Positions 26,128 to 34,881 of a DNA stretch of 64,000 nt are shown one piece after another; positions within the stretch are counted from its first letter, which is position 1, and the number at the start of each line of letters is the position of its first letter. Source of the DNA: Agromyces sp. LHK192 (lineage in GTDB: Bacteria > Actinomycetota > Actinomycetes > Actinomycetales > Microbacteriaceae); NCBI RefSeq assembly GCF_004006235.1, contig NZ_CP034753.1, positions 2,790,001-2,854,000 of the forward strand, in the 5' to 3' direction. Both the position numbers and the translations under genes were made by a program. Below the pieces are notes generated by a model, which saw nothing but the letters and a program-made list of their open reading frames with translations, had not been told where the DNA came from and did not search any database.

Positions 26128-27051
26128 TCAGGCCCCGTCCGCGTCGACGAATCCGCTGGTCACGGGGTCATCCTGCCATGAGCCGTACACGCGGACGGTG
26201 TTCGACGCGAGGTCGGCGCAGAGTTCGTCGAGCGGCGCGCCGAGCACGTCGGCCATGAATCGCACGGTCACGGGCACGAGGTACGGCGCGTTGGGTCGTC
26301 CGCGCAGCGGCGCCGGCGTGAGGTACGGGGCATCCGTCTCGACGAGGATCAGCTCGCGCGGCAGCACGCGCAGCGCCTCGCGCAGGTTCTCGGCGTTCTT
26401 GAACGTCACGTTGCCGGCGAACGAGCAGTACCAGCCCTCGGATGCCGCGAGCCGCGCGAGTTCCTCACCGCCGGAGAAGCAGTGGAACACGGTGCGTTCG
26501 GGCGCTCCGACGCGGCGCAGGGTCTCGACGACGTCGTCGTGGGCGTCGCGGTCGTGGATCTGCAGCGCGACGCCGTGGCGCTTGGCGATGTCGATGTGCG
26601 CCTCGAAGGCGCGGAACTGGGCGGGCCGCCCCTCCTCGCCGGTGCGGTACCAGTCGAGGCCGGTCTCGCCGACGGCCCGCACGCGCGGCCGCGCGGCGAG
26701 CTCGTCGATGACGGCCAGGGCGTCGTCGAGGGCGCCGGATGCCTCGAGCTCGGGGGCCTCGTTCGGGTGGAGGGCGACGGCCGCGAGCAGGCGCCCGTCA
26801 CGGTCGGCGGCGTCTGCCGACCACCGACTGGTCGCGACATCGGTGCCGACCTGCACGGCGCCCGCGATGCCGACGGCCTCGGCGCGATCGAGGTGCTCGG
26901 CGACCGAGAGCGGCAGCGCGCCGTCGGCGATCTCGAGGTGGGTGTGGTTGTCGTACACCGGCACCGCGAGCCCCTCGGGCGCGGGCGGGTAGTCGGGCGC
27001 GGGCTTGCCGTCGCGCGCGCCGTCGGAGCGGTTGCGGAGGTGCTCGGTCAC
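26128..27051 (-). CDS. tatD: TatD family metal-dependent hydrolase
   Basis: This TIM-barrel hydrolase (307 residues) has the metal motif NHTHLE near residue 35, [44 protein letters not shown] and [11 protein letters not shown], the full set of TatD metal ligands. Family members act as 3'-5' exonucleases on DNA or as D-aminoacyl hydrolases; the substrate here is unassigned. The GTG at 27051 is the first credible start after the metG stop 47 bp upstream. The stop is two bases from the rsmA start. Confidence 0.92.
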   Translation of the reverse strand: MTEHLRNRSDGARDGKPAPDYPPAPEGLAVPVYDNHTHLEIADGALPLSVAEHLDRAEAVGIAGAVQVGTDVATSRWSADAADRDGRLLAAVALHPNEAPELEASGALDDALAVIDELAARPRVRAVGETGLDWYRTGEEGRPAQFRAFEAHIDIAKRHGVALQIHDRDAHDDVVETLRRVGAPERTVFHCFSGGEELARLAASEGWYCSFAGNVTFKNAENLREALRVLPRELILVETDAPYLTPAPLRGRPNAPYLVPVTVRFMADVLGAPLDELCADLASNTVRVYGSWQDDPVTSGFVDADGA

Positions 27052-27097
27052 GCGCACCCCGCGGCGGCGATCCGGTCCACCTCGGCGGAGCGCAACG

Positions 27098-28657
27098 TCA
27101 CCCGGCGACCTCGATGCGCGGGAACAGCGCCTCGAGCGCGGAGACCTGCTCGCCGAGTCGCACCTCGTCGGCCCGGTCGATGCGCTGCTCCTGCACGGTG
27201 CCGGGTGCGCCGAGCGCGGTCCACAGCTTCGCCGTCGCCTTGGGCAGGACCGGCGACAGCAGCACGGCGAGCGTGCCGAGCCCGTGGTACGCGACGGCGA
27301 GCACGGTCTCGAGTCGGTCGCGCTGCGCCGGGTCCTTGGCGAGCGCCCACGGCTCCTCGCTCGTGAGGTAGCCGTTGAGCGCGTCGACGAGCTCCCAGGC
27401 GGCCGCGATGGCCTCGTGCACGGCGAGGCGGCCGATCGCCTCCCATGAGCGCTCGGTGGCACGGCGTTCGATCGACTGGATCTCGAGGTCGGCGGCGGTC
27501 AGGGTCGCGGCGGTCGGCACGGCGCCGTCGCAGTAGCGCGCGATCATCGCGACGACGCGTGACGCGAGGTTGCCGAACCCGTTCGCGAGCTCGGCCTGGT
27601 AGCGCGCCGCCAGGTCCTCCCACGAGAACGAGCCGTCCTGGCCGAACCCGATCGCGGAGAGGAAGTAGAAGCGGAACGCGTCCGAGCCGAACGTGTCGGT
27701 GATCTGCGACGGTGCGATGCCGGTGAGCTTGGACTTGGACATCTTCTCGCCGCCGACGAGGAGCCATCCGTGCCCGAAGACCCCGCGCGGCACCTCGAGG
27801 CCCGCGGCCATCAGCATGGCCGGCCAGATCACCGCGTGGAACCGCAGGATGTCCTTGCCGACGATGTGCTGGGCGGGCCAGCGGCGCGCGAACTCGGCGT
27901 CGTCCTGCCCATAGCCGACGGCGGTGATGTAGTTGAGCAGCGCGTCGAACCAGACGTAGACGACGTGGCTGTCGTCCCACGGGACCTTCACGCCCCAGTC
28001 GAACGTCGAGCGCGAGATCGAGAGGTCGTCGAGACCCGAGCGCACGAACGAGACGACCTCGTTGCGGGCCGACTCGGGCTGCACGAAGTCGGGGCGCTCC
28101 TCGTAGAGGGCGAGCAGCCGGTCGGCGAACGCCGACATGCGGAAGAAGTAGTTCTTCTCGTTGAGCAGCTCGACCGGCTTCGAATGGATCTCGCAGACCA
28201 GCTGGCCCTCGAACTCGCCCGTGCCGGGCACCAGCTGCGAGTCGGTCTTGTACTCCTCGCATCCGACGCAGTAGTAGCCCTCGTACTCGCCCGTGTAGAT
28301 GTGCCCCTCGTCGAAGAGGTGCTGGAGGAACTTCTGGACGTTCTGCTCGTGTCGCTCGTCGGTGGTGCGGATGAAGTCGTCGTTGGCGATGTCGACGGTC
28401 TCGAGCAGCGGCTTCCACGCCTCGGCGACGAGCTTGTCGGCCCACTCCTTCGGCGTCACGTCGTTGGCGGTCGCGGTGCGCAGGATCTTCTGGCCGTGCT
28501 CGTCGGTGCCGGTGAGCATCCACGTGTCCTCGCCCGCCTGCCGGTGCCACCGCGAGATGACGTCGGCGGCCACCTCGGTGTACGCGTGCCCGATGTGGGG
28601 CACGTCGTTGACGTAGAAGATGGGCGTGGTGATGTAGAACGAGGAGCCGTCGGCCAT
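27098..28657 (-). CDS. metG: Methionyl-tRNA synthetase
   Basis: This class I synthetase has 519 residues. The HIGH motif is HIGH in VNDVPHIGHAYTE, the KMSKS motif is EKMSKSKLTG, and the connective peptide contains YYCVGCEEYKTDSQLV, with one zinc-knuckle-like CxxC. The length fits the short form lacking the C-terminal tRNA-binding dimer domain. TAGGAT lies 7 nt before the ATG with no SD, so the message is probably leaderless and a T-box leader is ruled out. Confidence 0.96.
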   Translation of the reverse strand: MADGSSFYITTPIFYVNDVPHIGHAYTEVAADVISRWHRQAGEDTWMLTGTDEHGQKILRTATANDVTPKEWADKLVAEAWKPLLETVDIANDDFIRTTDERHEQNVQKFLQHLFDEGHIYTGEYEGYYCVGCEEYKTDSQLVPGTGEFEGQLVCEIHSKPVELLNEKNYFFRMSAFADRLLALYEERPDFVQPESARNEVVSFVRSGLDDLSISRSTFDWGVKVPWDDSHVVYVWFDALLNYITAVGYGQDDAEFARRWPAQHIVGKDILRFHAVIWPAMLMAAGLEVPRGVFGHGWLLVGGEKMSKSKLTGIAPSQITDTFGSDAFRFYFLSAIGFGQDGSFSWEDLAARYQAELANGFGNLASRVVAMIARYCDGAVPTAATLTAADLEIQSIERRATERSWEAIGRLAVHEAIAAAWELVDALNGYLTSEEPWALAKDPAQRDRLETVLAVAYHGLGTLAVLLSPVLPKATAKLWTALGAPGTVQEQRIDRADEVRLGEQVSALEALFPRIEVAG

Positions 28658-28664
28658 GCCGACA

Positions 28665-28670
28665 ATCCTA
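28665..28670 (-). promoter_or_regulatory. -10 box of metG, leaderless
   Basis: TAGGAT on the minus strand is followed by TGTCGGC and the ATG at 28657. Confidence 0.55.
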
Positions 28671-28721
28671 CGGGCGCGCGGCTGCGCGTCCGCCTCCATG
28701 ACGGATGCCCCCGGGCGGTGC

Positions 28722-29801
28722 TCAGTCCGGCTCGTGCCCTGCGCGGTGCCGTCGGCGCACGCTGCCGTCGCCGATCGCGGCCGGCACCTGCTCCTCGACG
28801 TCCATGTGGTCGTGCGGGGTCGCGACGCCGAGCGTGACGTCCTGCTCCTTGATCGCGGGTTCGCGCACGCGCTGGCCGGGGTAGTCGACCGTGCGCAGGC
28901 CGAGCACGATCTTGCCGGGCGCATCGCGCCGGTCGAGCGCACGGTACGCGTCGACGATGTCGTCGAGGGGGAAGATGTCGGCGATCGGCAGTCGCACGCG
29001 ACGGTCGGCGACCTGCCTGGCGACGCGCGCGAGCAGGATCGAGTCGCCCGGTTCCACGAGCACCGCGCCGCGCTCGGCGACGGCGTCCCAGTCGAGGGTG
29101 GTGAGGACGCGCGGCGCGGGCACGCCGAGCTCGATCGCCGCGTCGACCTCCCCGCCGAGGAAGTCGAGGAACGCGGTGATCGGGCGCCCTCCCGCGGCCA
29201 GTCGCGCGCGCTCGACCAGCCCCGGCCCGTAGGCCAGCGGGATCACGCCGAACTGGCGGAGGAAGTCGAACCTGGCGTCGGCGCTCGTGCCGAGGACCAT
29301 GGCGCCGCGCAGGCGCGCGAACTGCGCGGCGAGGCATCCGACTCCACCGGCGGCCGCCGTGATGACGACGGTGTCCGCTGCGCCCAGCCCGAGGCCCTCG
29401 ACGGCCGACCAGGCGGTCGTGCCGGCGATGTGCAGCGAGCCGGCGACCTCCCACGAGACTCCCGCCGGCCGCTGCACGAGATCCGTCGCGCGCGCGACGA
29501 CGTGCGTCGCCTGTGCGCCGCCGTCGACGTAGCCCATGACCTCGTCGCCCTTCGCGAACGCGACCGACCCCGGGCCGACCGCTGCGACGACGCCTGCGAT
29601 CTCCTGGCCGACACCCGCGGGCAGTTCGACCGGCCATCGCTCGGGATGGGACCCGCGCCGGACGACCGAGTCGACCGGGCTCAGCCCTGCCGCGAAGACC
29701 TCGACGAGGACCTCGCCGTCACCCGGTTCGGGTTTCGGCACCTCGACGACCTCGAGGACCTCGGGACCACCGTGGGTGGAGAATCTGACCGCTCGTGACA
29801 T
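28722..29801 (-). CDS. Zinc-independent NADP-dependent alcohol dehydrogenase / quinone oxidoreductase (MDR family)
   Basis: The 359-residue medium-chain dehydrogenase/reductase has VRFSTHGGPEVLEVVEVP at the N-terminus and EVFAAGLSPVDSVVRRG, and the Rossmann motif VITAAAGGVGCLAAQFAR. It lacks the catalytic and structural zinc cysteines. The C-terminal 35 residues (DVTLGVATPHDHMDVEEQVP) extend beyond the family end. GGAGG lies six bases before the ATG at 29801. The substrate is not predictable. Confidence 0.82.
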   Translation of the reverse strand: MSRAVRFSTHGGPEVLEVVEVPKPEPGDGEVLVEVFAAGLSPVDSVVRRGSHPERWPVELPAGVGQEIAGVVAAVGPGSVAFAKGDEVMGYVDGGAQATHVVARATDLVQRPAGVSWEVAGSLHIAGTTAWSAVEGLGLGAADTVVITAAAGGVGCLAAQFARLRGAMVLGTSADARFDFLRQFGVIPLAYGPGLVERARLAAGGRPITAFLDFLGGEVDAAIELGVPAPRVLTTLDWDAVAERGAVLVEPGDSILLARVARQVADRRVRLPIADIFPLDDIVDAYRALDRRDAPGKIVLGLRTVDYPGQRVREPAIKEQDVTLGVATPHDHMDVEEQVPAAIGDGSVRRRHRAGHEPD

Positions 29802-29913
29802 GTCGCACCTCCGGCGCCGCAATGCGCCGGTTCCATTGTCCCTCGAACGGGGGTGGTGCGCACCCCTTTTTCGCGCAGCCGGGTCGCATGATCGCGAGCG
29901 CACGCGCCCGGAT

Positions 29914-30735
29914 TCAGCCCCGACGCGCGTCGAGCGCCCCCTCGTACAGGTCGCGGCGACTGAGCCCGGTCTCCGCGGCGACCAGCGCCGCCGCGTCCTT
30001 CAGCCGGGTTCCGGAGGCCGCGAGCTCCAGCACGCGCCGCAGCGCGTCGTCGGGGTCGGATGCCTCTGCCGCCCCCCCGCCGACGACGACGCAGATCTCC
30101 CCTCGCACGCCCTCCTCGGCCCAGGCCGCGAGTTCGGCGAGCGGACCCCGGCGCACCTCCTCGTGCAGCTTCGTCAACTCGCGGCAGACCGCCGCGGGAC
30201 GCTGCGGCCCGAACGCCTCGGCGAGCGCGGCGAGGCTCGCGGCGAGCCGGGTCGGCGCCTCGAAGAGCACGAGCGTGCGCCGGTCGCCGGCGAGTTCGGC
30301 GAGCCGTCGCGACCGCTCCCCCGCCTTGCGCGGCAGGAATCCCTCGAACGCGAACCGGTCGGTCGGCAATCCCGAGACGGCGAGCGCCGTGATCACCGCG
30401 CTCGGCCCGGGCAGCACCGTGACGTCGACGCCGGCGGCGACCGCCGCCTGCACGAGCGGGAACCCCGGATCGGAGACGGTCGGCATGCCCGCGTCGGTCA
30501 GCAGCAGCAGGTCCTCGTCGCGGGCGAGTTCGACGATCTCGTCAGCCTTCTGCCGTTCGTTGTGCTCGTGCAGCGCGATGAGTCGGGGCCGGTTGGCGAT
30601 GCCGAGTCCGGCGAGGAGGCGCTGGGTGACGCGCGTGTCCTCGGATGCCACGACGCGCGCCTGCTCGAGCGCCTCGCGCAGCCGCGCCGACGCGTCGCCG
30701 AGGTTGCCGATGGGGGTCGCGGCGAGGATGATCAT
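29914..30735 (-). CDS. rsmI: 16S rRNA (cytidine-1402-2'-O)-methyltransferase RsmI
   Basis: This SAM-dependent tetrapyrrole-methylase-fold enzyme modifies C1402 in the decoding centre. The 273-residue protein has ILAATPIGNLGDAS at the start, ASEDTRVTQRLL, LLTDAGMPTVSDPG, the VLPGPSAVITALAVSGLP loop and FEGFLPRKAGER. It is divergent from the PMT gene with a 28-bp intergenic region. GGAGGG precedes the ATG. Confidence 0.95.
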   Translation of the reverse strand: MIILAATPIGNLGDASARLREALEQARVVASEDTRVTQRLLAGLGIANRPRLIALHEHNERQKADEIVELARDEDLLLLTDAGMPTVSDPGFPLVQAAVAAGVDVTVLPGPSAVITALAVSGLPTDRFAFEGFLPRKAGERSRRLAELAGDRRTLVLFEAPTRLAASLAALAEAFGPQRPAAVCRELTKLHEEVRRGPLAELAAWAEEGVRGEICVVVGGGAAEASDPDDALRRVLELAASGTRLKDAAALVAAETGLSRRDLYEGALDARRG

Positions 30736-30751
30736 GCCCTCCAGTCTGGCC

Positions 30752-30757
30752 TAGGGT
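30752..30757 (+). promoter_or_regulatory. -10 box of the PMT gene, leaderless
   Basis: TAGGGT ends 6 nt before the ATG at 30764. Confidence 0.5.
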
Positions 30758-30763
30758 TGGCCC

Positions 30764-32491
30764 ATGGCTGCTGACCCCGACGCCCCCGCGCGCGACACGG
30801 CCCGGGCATCCGAGGCGGCGGCAGCATCCGAGGGAGAGGCAGCATCCGAGGGGGCGGCAGCATCCGAGGCGCCCGTGTCGGCGGCGGCATCCGAGCCGGC
30901 CGAGGCGGCAGCGGCATCCGAGTCCTCTGCGGCCGAACCCGTGCCCCGCGGCACGCGACTCGACGCGTGGTGGGCGCGCACCCTCTCCCCGCCGCGCCGT
31001 CGGGCGCTCTGGTACTGGGGCGGCCCGCTCCTCGTGACGCTCCTGGCCGCCGTGCTGCGGTTCTGGAACCTCGGGCATCCGCACCAGGTCGTCTTCGACG
31101 AGACGTACTACGTGAAGGACGCGTGGACGCTCTGGCAGAACGGCTACGAGACGACCTGGCCCGAAGGGTCCGACGAGGCCTTCGCCGACGGCGACGTCAC
31201 GGGGTTCGAGACCGACGGCAGCTACGTCGTGCACCCGCCGCTCGGCAAGTGGATGCTCGGCCTCGGCATGGCGGCGTTCGGCGCCGGCGACCCGTTCTGG
31301 TGGCGTGCGTCGACGGCGCTCGCCGGCACCATCGGCGTCCTGATCGTGACGCTGCTCGCGCGGCGCCTCACGGGTACCACGATCGTCGCGGTGATCGCCG
31401 GCCTGCTGTTCGCGGTCGACGGCAACGCGATCGTGATGTCGCGGGTCGCGCTGCTCGACAACTGGCTCATGCTGTTCGCCCTGCTCGGGTTCTGGTTCAT
31501 CGTGCTCGATCGCGACCGGAGCGAGCGCCTGCTCGTCGCGAAGCTCGCCGACGCCGCTGCGGCGGGCCGCGAACCCGGGTACGGCCCCGCCCTGTGGGCG
31601 CGGCCCTGGGTGCTCGCAGCGGGAGCCGCGTTCGGCGCCGCGTGCGCGGTGAAGTGGTCCGGCGTCTGGTTCCTCGCCGCCTTCGGCCTCTACCTCGTCG
31701 TCGTCGACGCGCTCGCCCGACGACGGGCCGGTGTGCCGTTCTGGCTCAGCGGCGCGATCCTGAAGCAGGGGCCGATCACGTTCCTCGTGCTCGTCCCCGT
31801 CGCGCTCGCGGTCTACCTCGCGTCGTGGACCGGGTGGATCCTCACCGACTACGGGTACAGCCGGCACTGGGCCGACGACCCGGCGAACCAGGCATCCGGC
31901 GTGTTCTCGTGGGTGCCGCTGTGGGCGCAGAGCCTCTGGCATTACCACCAGTCGGCGTACTCGTTCCACATCGGCGTGCACGGCGACCACCCGTGGCAGT
32001 CCAACCCGCTCACGTGGCTGTTCATGATCCGTCCGACGAACATGTACTACCGGGAGGTCGCGGGCTGCGGCGACGTCTGCGCCGAGTCGATCATGGGCAT
32101 CGGCAACCCGCTGATCTGGTGGGCCGGCGCGGTCGCCGTGTTCTACCTCGTGTACCGGCTCGCCCGCTACCGCGAGTGGCAGGTCGGCGTCGTGCTGCTC
32201 GGCCTCGCGGCCGGGTACGCGCCCTGGCTCGGATACCTCGACCGCACGGTGTTCCAGTTCTACTCGATCGTGTTCCAGCCGTACCTGGTGCTCGGCACGG
32301 CGATCGCGATCGGCATCATCCTGGGCCGGGCCGACGCCCCGACGTGGCGTCGCCAGCGCGGCATCGCGACCGTCGCCGTGTTCCTCGTCGGCGTGGTGCT
32401 GGTGAGCATCTGGTTCTACCCGATCTGGTCCGGGATGCCGATCGATCCGGTCGTTCGACGCCTGCACTTCTGGTTGCCCAGCTGGGGCTGA
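30764..32491 (+). CDS. pmt: Dolichyl-phosphate-mannose-protein mannosyltransferase (PMT, GT39)
   Basis: This polytopic membrane enzyme transfers mannose from polyprenyl-phosphate-mannose to Ser/Thr of secreted proteins. Of 575 residues, 1-60 are an Ala/Ser/Glu tract made from six GCATCCGAG units. The first loop has the catalytic DE pair in PHQVVFDETYYVKDAW, then VHPPLGKWMLG, about ten membrane segments, and C-terminal WLGYLDRTVFQFYSIVFQPYL. Pairing divergently with rsmI is the standard actinobacterial arrangement. Confidence 0.93.
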   Translation: MAADPDAPARDTARASEAAAASEGEAASEGAAASEAPVSAAASEPAEAAAASESSAAEPVPRGTRLDAWWARTLSPPRRRALWYWGGPLLVTLLAAVLRFWNLGHPHQVVFDETYYVKDAWTLWQNGYETTWPEGSDEAFADGDVTGFETDGSYVVHPPLGKWMLGLGMAAFGAGDPFWWRASTALAGTIGVLIVTLLARRLTGTTIVAVIAGLLFAVDGNAIVMSRVALLDNWLMLFALLGFWFIVLDRDRSERLLVAKLADAAAAGREPGYGPALWARPWVLAAGAAFGAACAVKWSGVWFLAAFGLYLVVVDALARRRAGVPFWLSGAILKQGPITFLVLVPVALAVYLASWTGWILTDYGYSRHWADDPANQASGVFSWVPLWAQSLWHYHQSAYSFHIGVHGDHPWQSNPLTWLFMIRPTNMYYREVAGCGDVCAESIMGIGNPLIWWAGAVAVFYLVYRLARYREWQVGVVLLGLAAGYAPWLGYLDRTVFQFYSIVFQPYLVLGTAIAIGIILGRADAPTWRRQRGIATVAVFLVGVVLVSIWFYPIWSGMPIDPVVRRLHFWLPSWG

Positions 32492-32500
32492 GCCCGGCCG

Positions 32501-33532
32501 TCAGCGCGCGGCGAGCACGAGCTTGCCCCGCACGCCGCCGGCGAGGTACGTCTCCACCGCGTGCGCGGCCTCCGAGAGCGGCATCACCCGGTCGATCATC
32601 GGGCGGATGCCTCCGGCGGCGAGCCGCCCGAGCAGGTCCTCGAGGATCGCGGTGTCCCTGCCTGCGGCGAGCGGCTTCAGTCGTGCCGGCGTGAACGGGT
32701 TCCGAAGCGTCGCGCCGAGCAGGCGCGGGATCGGCCCGAGCAGCCCGTCGCCGCCGCCGGCCGAGAGCACGACCGTTCCGCCGCGTCGCACGAGCCGTGC
32801 GAGCTCGCCGAGCGACTGCCCTCCGCCGAGGTCGAACACGGCGTCGTAGGAGCCGGCAGGCTCCGCGGCGGGCCACGCGGTGCCGCGATCGAGCGTGCGC
32901 TGCGCACCGAGCGCGAGCACGTGCTCCGACTTCGACGGGCTGCAGACGCCTACGACCTCGCACCCGGCCGCGCTCGCGAGTTGCACCGCGAACCCGCCGA
33001 CGCCGCCGGACGCCCCGATCACGAGGAGCCTCGGACGCGCCTCGCCCGGGCCGCCCATCGGGTCGATGCCCGCGAGCCGAAGCCCCTGCACGGCCGTTCC
33101 GCCCGAGACCGGGAGCGTGGCGGCGTCCGCGAACGGCAGCCCGTCGGGGATCGGCACCGCGAACCGCTCGGGCAGCACCGCGTATTCGGCCCAACCGCCC
33201 TGCGCGGTCTCGCCGCACACCCGGTCGCCGACCGCGAAGCGGGTCACGTCGGCGCCGACGGCCGCGACGACCCCGGCGACGTCGCGCCCGACGGTCGGCA
33301 CCCGCGGCCGGCGCAGGCCGAAGAACAGCCGCATGAGCTTGGGCTCGCCCCGCATGACGCGCACGTCGCCCGAGGCGATGTCGACGGCGTGCACCTCGAT
33401 CAGCACCTCGTCGGGCTTCGGCACAGGCCTCGCGACGGCCTCCAGCCCGAGCACCTCGGGGCCCCCGTACCGGTGCTGCGTGACGGCCCGCATGGCGGTC
33501 CCCGTCGCTGTCGTTGTCTGCGTCTCGTTCAT
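32501..33532 (-). CDS. NAD(P)-dependent alcohol dehydrogenase / quinone oxidoreductase (MDR family)
   Basis: The 343-residue protein has an N-terminal GroES-like fold (MRAVTQHRYGGPEVLGLE), VGRDVAGVVAAVGADVTRFAVGD, the nucleotide motif VIGASGGVGGFAVQLA, and a C-terminal helix VETYLAGGVRGKLVLAAR. No zinc ligands are visible. The ATG at 33532 follows GGAG and lies six bases past the XRE regulator's stop, so it belongs to that regulator's operon. A second ATG at 33493 is possible. Confidence 0.85.
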   Translation of the reverse strand: MNETQTTTATGTAMRAVTQHRYGGPEVLGLEAVARPVPKPDEVLIEVHAVDIASGDVRVMRGEPKLMRLFFGLRRPRVPTVGRDVAGVVAAVGADVTRFAVGDRVCGETAQGGWAEYAVLPERFAVPIPDGLPFADAATLPVSGGTAVQGLRLAGIDPMGGPGEARPRLLVIGASGGVGGFAVQLASAAGCEVVGVCSPSKSEHVLALGAQRTLDRGTAWPAAEPAGSYDAVFDLGGGQSLGELARLVRRGGTVVLSAGGGDGLLGPIPRLLGATLRNPFTPARLKPLAAGRDTAILEDLLGRLAAGGIRPMIDRVMPLSEAAHAVETYLAGGVRGKLVLAAR

Positions 33533-33538
33533 GGTCGT

Positions 33539-33760
33539 TCACTCCCCGTCGGGGTACTGGAAGACCGCGTCGAGGGTCACCCCGAACGCCCTCGCGATCT
33601 GGAAGGCCAGTTCGAGCGACGGCGAGTACCGGCCCTGCTCGATGGCGATGACGGTCTGGCGCGTGACGCCGATGCGCGAGGCGAGCTCGGCCTGGGTCAT
33701 CTCGCCGTTCGCGAAGCGCAGGGTGCGGATCGCGTTGGTCACGCGGGTCGGCTTCACCAT
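33539..33760 (-). CDS. XRE-family HTH regulator (short, YozG-like)
   Basis: The 73-residue single-domain repressor-type protein has the [25 protein letters not shown] and the tail [24 protein letters not shown]. Such short XRE proteins often repress their own operon together with an adjacent membrane protein. Its ATG overlaps the upstream gene's stop by 7 bases. The operon promoter carries paired TGTCAAG operators. Confidence 0.88.
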   Translation of the reverse strand: MVKPTRVTNAIRTLRFANGEMTQAELASRIGVTRQTVIAIEQGRYSPSLELAFQIARAFGVTLDAVFQYPDGE

Positions 33761-34185
33761 TGCTGGAACCCCCCGGTGCGGTAGGCCGCGAGCTTCGCGA
33801 GGCTCGACAGGATGCCCGAGATCACGAAGCACAGGTACAGCGCGTTCGCGATCCAGAACCAGTCGAGTTCGAACCACGCCATGACCAGCGCGGCGAGCGC
33901 GCCGATCACGATGATCGAGTTCCCGACCCGATCGCCGGCGCGCTCGATCTCGCGATCGCGCTGGTCGGCCCGGGTCGATTCGCTGGGCGCGACCACCTCG
34001 ATCAGGATCCGGAGCACGATGCCGGCGACGATCGCGCCGCCGATGGTCCACACCATCGGCCACACGTAGTCGACCTCGCCGATCGGCGTCCCGGCGAGCC
34101 GCGGGATCACCAGTACGAGGTAGACCGCGTACCCGATGACGGCGATGGCCAGGAACGACCAGACGCCCTTCTCCTCGTACGACAT
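33754..34185 (-). CDS. Four-helix integral membrane protein paired with XRE regulator
   Basis: The 143-residue protein has membrane segments at about residues 8-28, 45-65, 92-112 and 113-133, with a charged loop ([17 protein letters not shown]) between the second and third. The architecture resembles DUF2178/YozG-partner proteins, but I cannot assign a function. The ATG at 34185 (MSYEEKGVW) has GGGGAG upstream; the longer frame to 34233 runs into the operator. It is the first gene of a three-gene operon. Confidence 0.75.
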   Translation of the reverse strand: MSYEEKGVWSFLAIAVIGYAVYLVLVIPRLAGTPIGEVDYVWPMVWTIGGAIVAGIVLRILIEVVAPSESTRADQRDREIERAGDRVGNSIIVIGALAALVMAWFELDWFWIANALYLCFVISGILSSLAKLAAYRTGGFQQW

Positions 34186-34237
34186 GCGCTGCTCCCCTGC
34201 CTCGTCGGCGTCGGGACCCGGTGCCCGACGCATCCGA

Positions 34238-34301
34238 TGTCAAGGATTCTTGACACGTTCAAGGTAAGGGATTCTCGACACCGTGTCAAGAATTTCTTAC
34301 A
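34238..34301 (-). promoter_or_regulatory. Promoter and paired operators of the XRE operon
   Basis: On the minus strand -35 TTGACA (34284-34289) and -10 TACCTT (34261-34266) are separated by exactly 17 bp. The palindrome TGTCAAG-GATT-CTTGACA (34238-34255) covers the predicted start site. A related palindrome (34284-34301) covers the -35 box, and another half-site pair (CTCGACA, 34274-34280) lies between. Confidence 0.8.
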
Positions 34302-34313
34302 CCGCGGGCCCGT

Positions 34314-34370
34314 GAGGTGCAGGAAATCTCCCGATCAGCGCAGGGCGAACCGGGAGTTCTCCGTCACCTC
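34314..34370. repeat. Palindromic repeat copy C
   Basis: Left arm 34314-34336 (GAGGTGCAGGAAATCTCCCG) and right arm 34347-34370 (ending CTCCGTCACCTC) match the arms of copies A and B, again followed by AGC. It lies between gdx and the XRE operon promoter. It could also terminate gdx. Confidence 0.7.
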
Positions 34371-34420
34371 AGCAGGGGTGATGCCGGGCGGGGCCGCGGG
34401 CCGGGTGGGAAACGCGGTGG

Positions 34421-34750
34421 CTAGTGGCCGGCGCCGCCGTCGACGAACTTCAGGCCGACGACGCAGCCGACGAGCCCGACGAGGAGCGCGAGCTTGACCC
34501 ACGAGACATCCGAGTCGCCCGTGATCATGGCCCAGACCACGGTGAGGGCCGCGCCGATGCCGACCCAGACCGCGTACGCCGTACCGGTCGAGATGTCGCG
34601 CATGGCCCACGCTAGCCCGCCCATCGAGAGCGCGAGCGCGCCGAAGAAGATCACCGACGGCCACAGCTTCGTGAAGCCCTCGGACTTGCCGAGCGCGGTG
34701 GCCCAGACGGCCTCCAGGATTCCGGACGCGATGAGGATGATCCACGACAT
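34421..34750 (-). CDS. gdx: Guanidinium exporter Gdx (SugE-type small multidrug resistance protein)
   Basis: The 109-residue four-helix dual-topology dimer exchanges protons for guanidinium. It has the central glutamate in ILEAVWA (E13) and the Gdx-type signature KSEGFTKLWPS, which distinguishes guanidinium exporters from EmrE-type drug pumps. STGTAYAVWVGIGA in helix 3 is also typical. The message carries a guanidine-III riboswitch whose 3' end abuts the ribosome-binding site. It is a single-gene unit. Confidence 0.94.
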   Translation of the reverse strand: MSWIILIASGILEAVWATALGKSEGFTKLWPSVIFFGALALSMGGLAWAMRDISTGTAYAVWVGIGAALTVVWAMITGDSDVSWVKLALLVGLVGCVVGLKFVDGGAGH

Positions 34751-34757
34751 GACGGTT

Positions 34758-34812
34758 CACTCTCCTGAGTGCCAGTCTTGTCGCGTTCCGGGTACTGGGT
34801 GCCCTCGTCCGG
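34758..34812 (-). ncRNA. Guanidine-III riboswitch (ykkC-III) upstream of gdx
   Basis: The leader contains, in order, CCGGACGAGG, GUACCCGG and GACAAGAC, the invariant core blocks of the guanidine-III aptamer, with the short variable segments between them. CCGG pairs with CCGG (P1) and CCAGU with ACUGG (P2). Directly downstream, CACUC/GAGUG forms a hairpin with the SD AGGA in its loop. The P2 strand overlaps that stem, so ligand binding could free the SD. Confidence 0.88.
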
Positions 34813-34838
34813 ATGCCGCGTGCTGCGGCATTCACGGA

Positions 34839-34844
34839 AGACTA
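34839..34844 (-). promoter_or_regulatory. Candidate -10 box of gdx
   Basis: TAGTCT on the minus strand lies about 20 nt before the aptamer. No good -35 is seen. Confidence 0.4.
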
Positions 34845-34881
34845 CGGCACCTGCCTGCTCAAACGCTGTGCAATCCCGGGC

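Noticed and set aside
28657..28720. T-box leader for metG
   Set aside because: The -10 box lies 7 nt before the ATG, leaving no leader, and no T-box sequence (TGGNACCGCG-like) is present.
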